The notes beneath the pieces are model-generated. The model had not been told where the DNA came from and made no database searches. It was given only the letters and a program-made list of their open reading frames with translations. A stretch of DNA of 15,430 nucleotides, from the NCBI GenBank assembly GCA_002296885.1, contig DBIH01000147.1:1-15430 (forward strand), written 5' to 3'. The number at the start of each line of letters is the position of its first letter. Within the stretch, counting starts at the first letter, position 1. The DNA is from Flavobacterium sp. UBA807 (GTDB lineage Bacteria; Bacteroidota; Bacteroidia; Flavobacteriales; Flavobacteriaceae). Below, in pieces: positions 15,090 through 15,430 of the stretch. A program made the position numbers and the translations under genes.

Positions 15090-15430
15090 TCATAGTACTT
15101 CCCAAACTAACAGCTGGTGGAACCGAACGTACTGCAGTGGTTTTGGCAAATTATATGGTTGAAAAGGATATTGATGTTACCGTTTTGGTAATGTTTAAAC
15201 GTGATAAGTTTTATGAATTAAATCCAAAAGTAAAACTCATCGAACCCAATAATTTCAGAGATTTGTATGGTAAGGTTCTATCATTCCCGGCGTTGTTGTG
15301 GTATTTGAGGAAAAACCTCAGAAAAGAAAAACCCGATGCGGTTTTCTGTCTCGGCTATATGCTTTTGGGAATTATAACTTCGCTCGGAATAAAAACCAAA
15401 GTGATTATTTCCGGAAGAAGCAGTCCTGAC
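15071..15430 (+). CDS. Family 4 glycosyltransferase, N-terminal part (cut by window end)
   Basis: An open frame starts with ATG at 15071, inside the preceding gene and overlapping it by 19 bases, and runs to the window edge for 120 codons. The N-terminus reads KKIVIVLPKLTAGGTERTAV (4-23), then VLANYMVEKDIDVTVLV. The glycine-rich AGGTER is the acceptor-side loop that is characteristic of GT4 enzymes in capsule and O-antigen loci. KPDAVFCLGYMLLGI (92-106) and the ISGRSSPD stretch at the edge fit the same fold. The C-terminal donor-binding half lies outside the window. This gene indicates that the cluster continues downstream on the same strand. Confidence 0.9.
   Translation, partial: MAQKKIVIVLPKLTAGGTERTAVVLANYMVEKDIDVTVLVMFKRDKFYELNPKVKLIEPNNFRDLYGKVLSFPALLWYLRKNLRKEKPDAVFCLGYMLLGIITSLGIKTKVIISGRSSPD

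Noticed and set aside
1..15430. Search for CRISPR arrays, insertion sequences, tRNA/rRNA genes and long direct repeats
   Set aside because: No regularly spaced repeats, transposase-like proteins, terminal inverted repeats or RNA-gene-like GC-rich structures were seen; the window is almost entirely coding on one strand.

Overview
The window is a stretch of a surface-polysaccharide (O-antigen or capsule type) biosynthesis locus from a Bacteroidota bacterium, most likely a Flavobacteriaceae member close to Flavobacterium. The reasons are the AT-rich DNA, A-rich stretches rather than Shine-Dalgarno sequences before start codons, a TAnnTTTG-type promoter element, and the protein types. All genes I support lie on the + strand. 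No RNA gene, insertion sequence, CRISPR array or integration site is visible, and no gap exceeds 160 bases.

Layout. (1) 1-2184: the tail of an upstream gene of uncertain frame, a DegT-type sugar aminotransferase that makes an amino sugar nucleotide, and a family 2 glycosyltransferase. (2) 2339-6605: four consecutive genes that reproduce the four activities of the Dlt (D-alanylation) pathway. These are an MBOAT membrane O-acyltransferase (DltB role), a membrane-anchored SGNH acyltransferase (DltD role), a DltA/NRPS-like adenylating enzyme, and a stand-alone acyl/peptidyl carrier protein (DltC role). The MBOAT protein ends in the hexapeptide FIYFQF, which looks like the C-terminal tyrosine 'acyl shuttle'. 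In Gram-positive Dlt systems that motif sits on a separate microprotein, DltX. (3) 6658-8969: a GT-B glycosyltransferase overlapping an EpsG/Wzy-like polymerase. (4) 8985-15430: a very tight run with starts 15 bases or less from, or overlapping, the preceding stop. It holds a CE4-like polysaccharide deacetylase, a CapA-family protein, a glutamine-dependent asparagine synthase-like amidotransferase, an ATP-grasp ligase, a GNT-I-like glycosyltransferase, and the N-terminal part of a family 4 glycosyltransferase cut by the window end.

How the genes may work together (inference): glycosyltransferases build a lipid-linked repeat unit containing an amino sugar, and the EpsG/Wzy-like protein polymerises it outside the inner membrane. 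Two modification modules appear to decorate it. In the Dlt-like module an amino acid or similar acid is adenylated, loaded on the carrier protein, passed through the membrane to the MBOAT tail tyrosine, then to the SGNH serine, and finally to the glycan. The second module (deacetylase, CapA-like, AsnB-like, ATP-grasp) carries two ATP-dependent amide-forming enzymes and may amidate a uronic acid or attach an amino acid. A flippase, chain-length regulator and most nucleotide-sugar genes are not in the window. The Dlt-like cassette is the most notable content.
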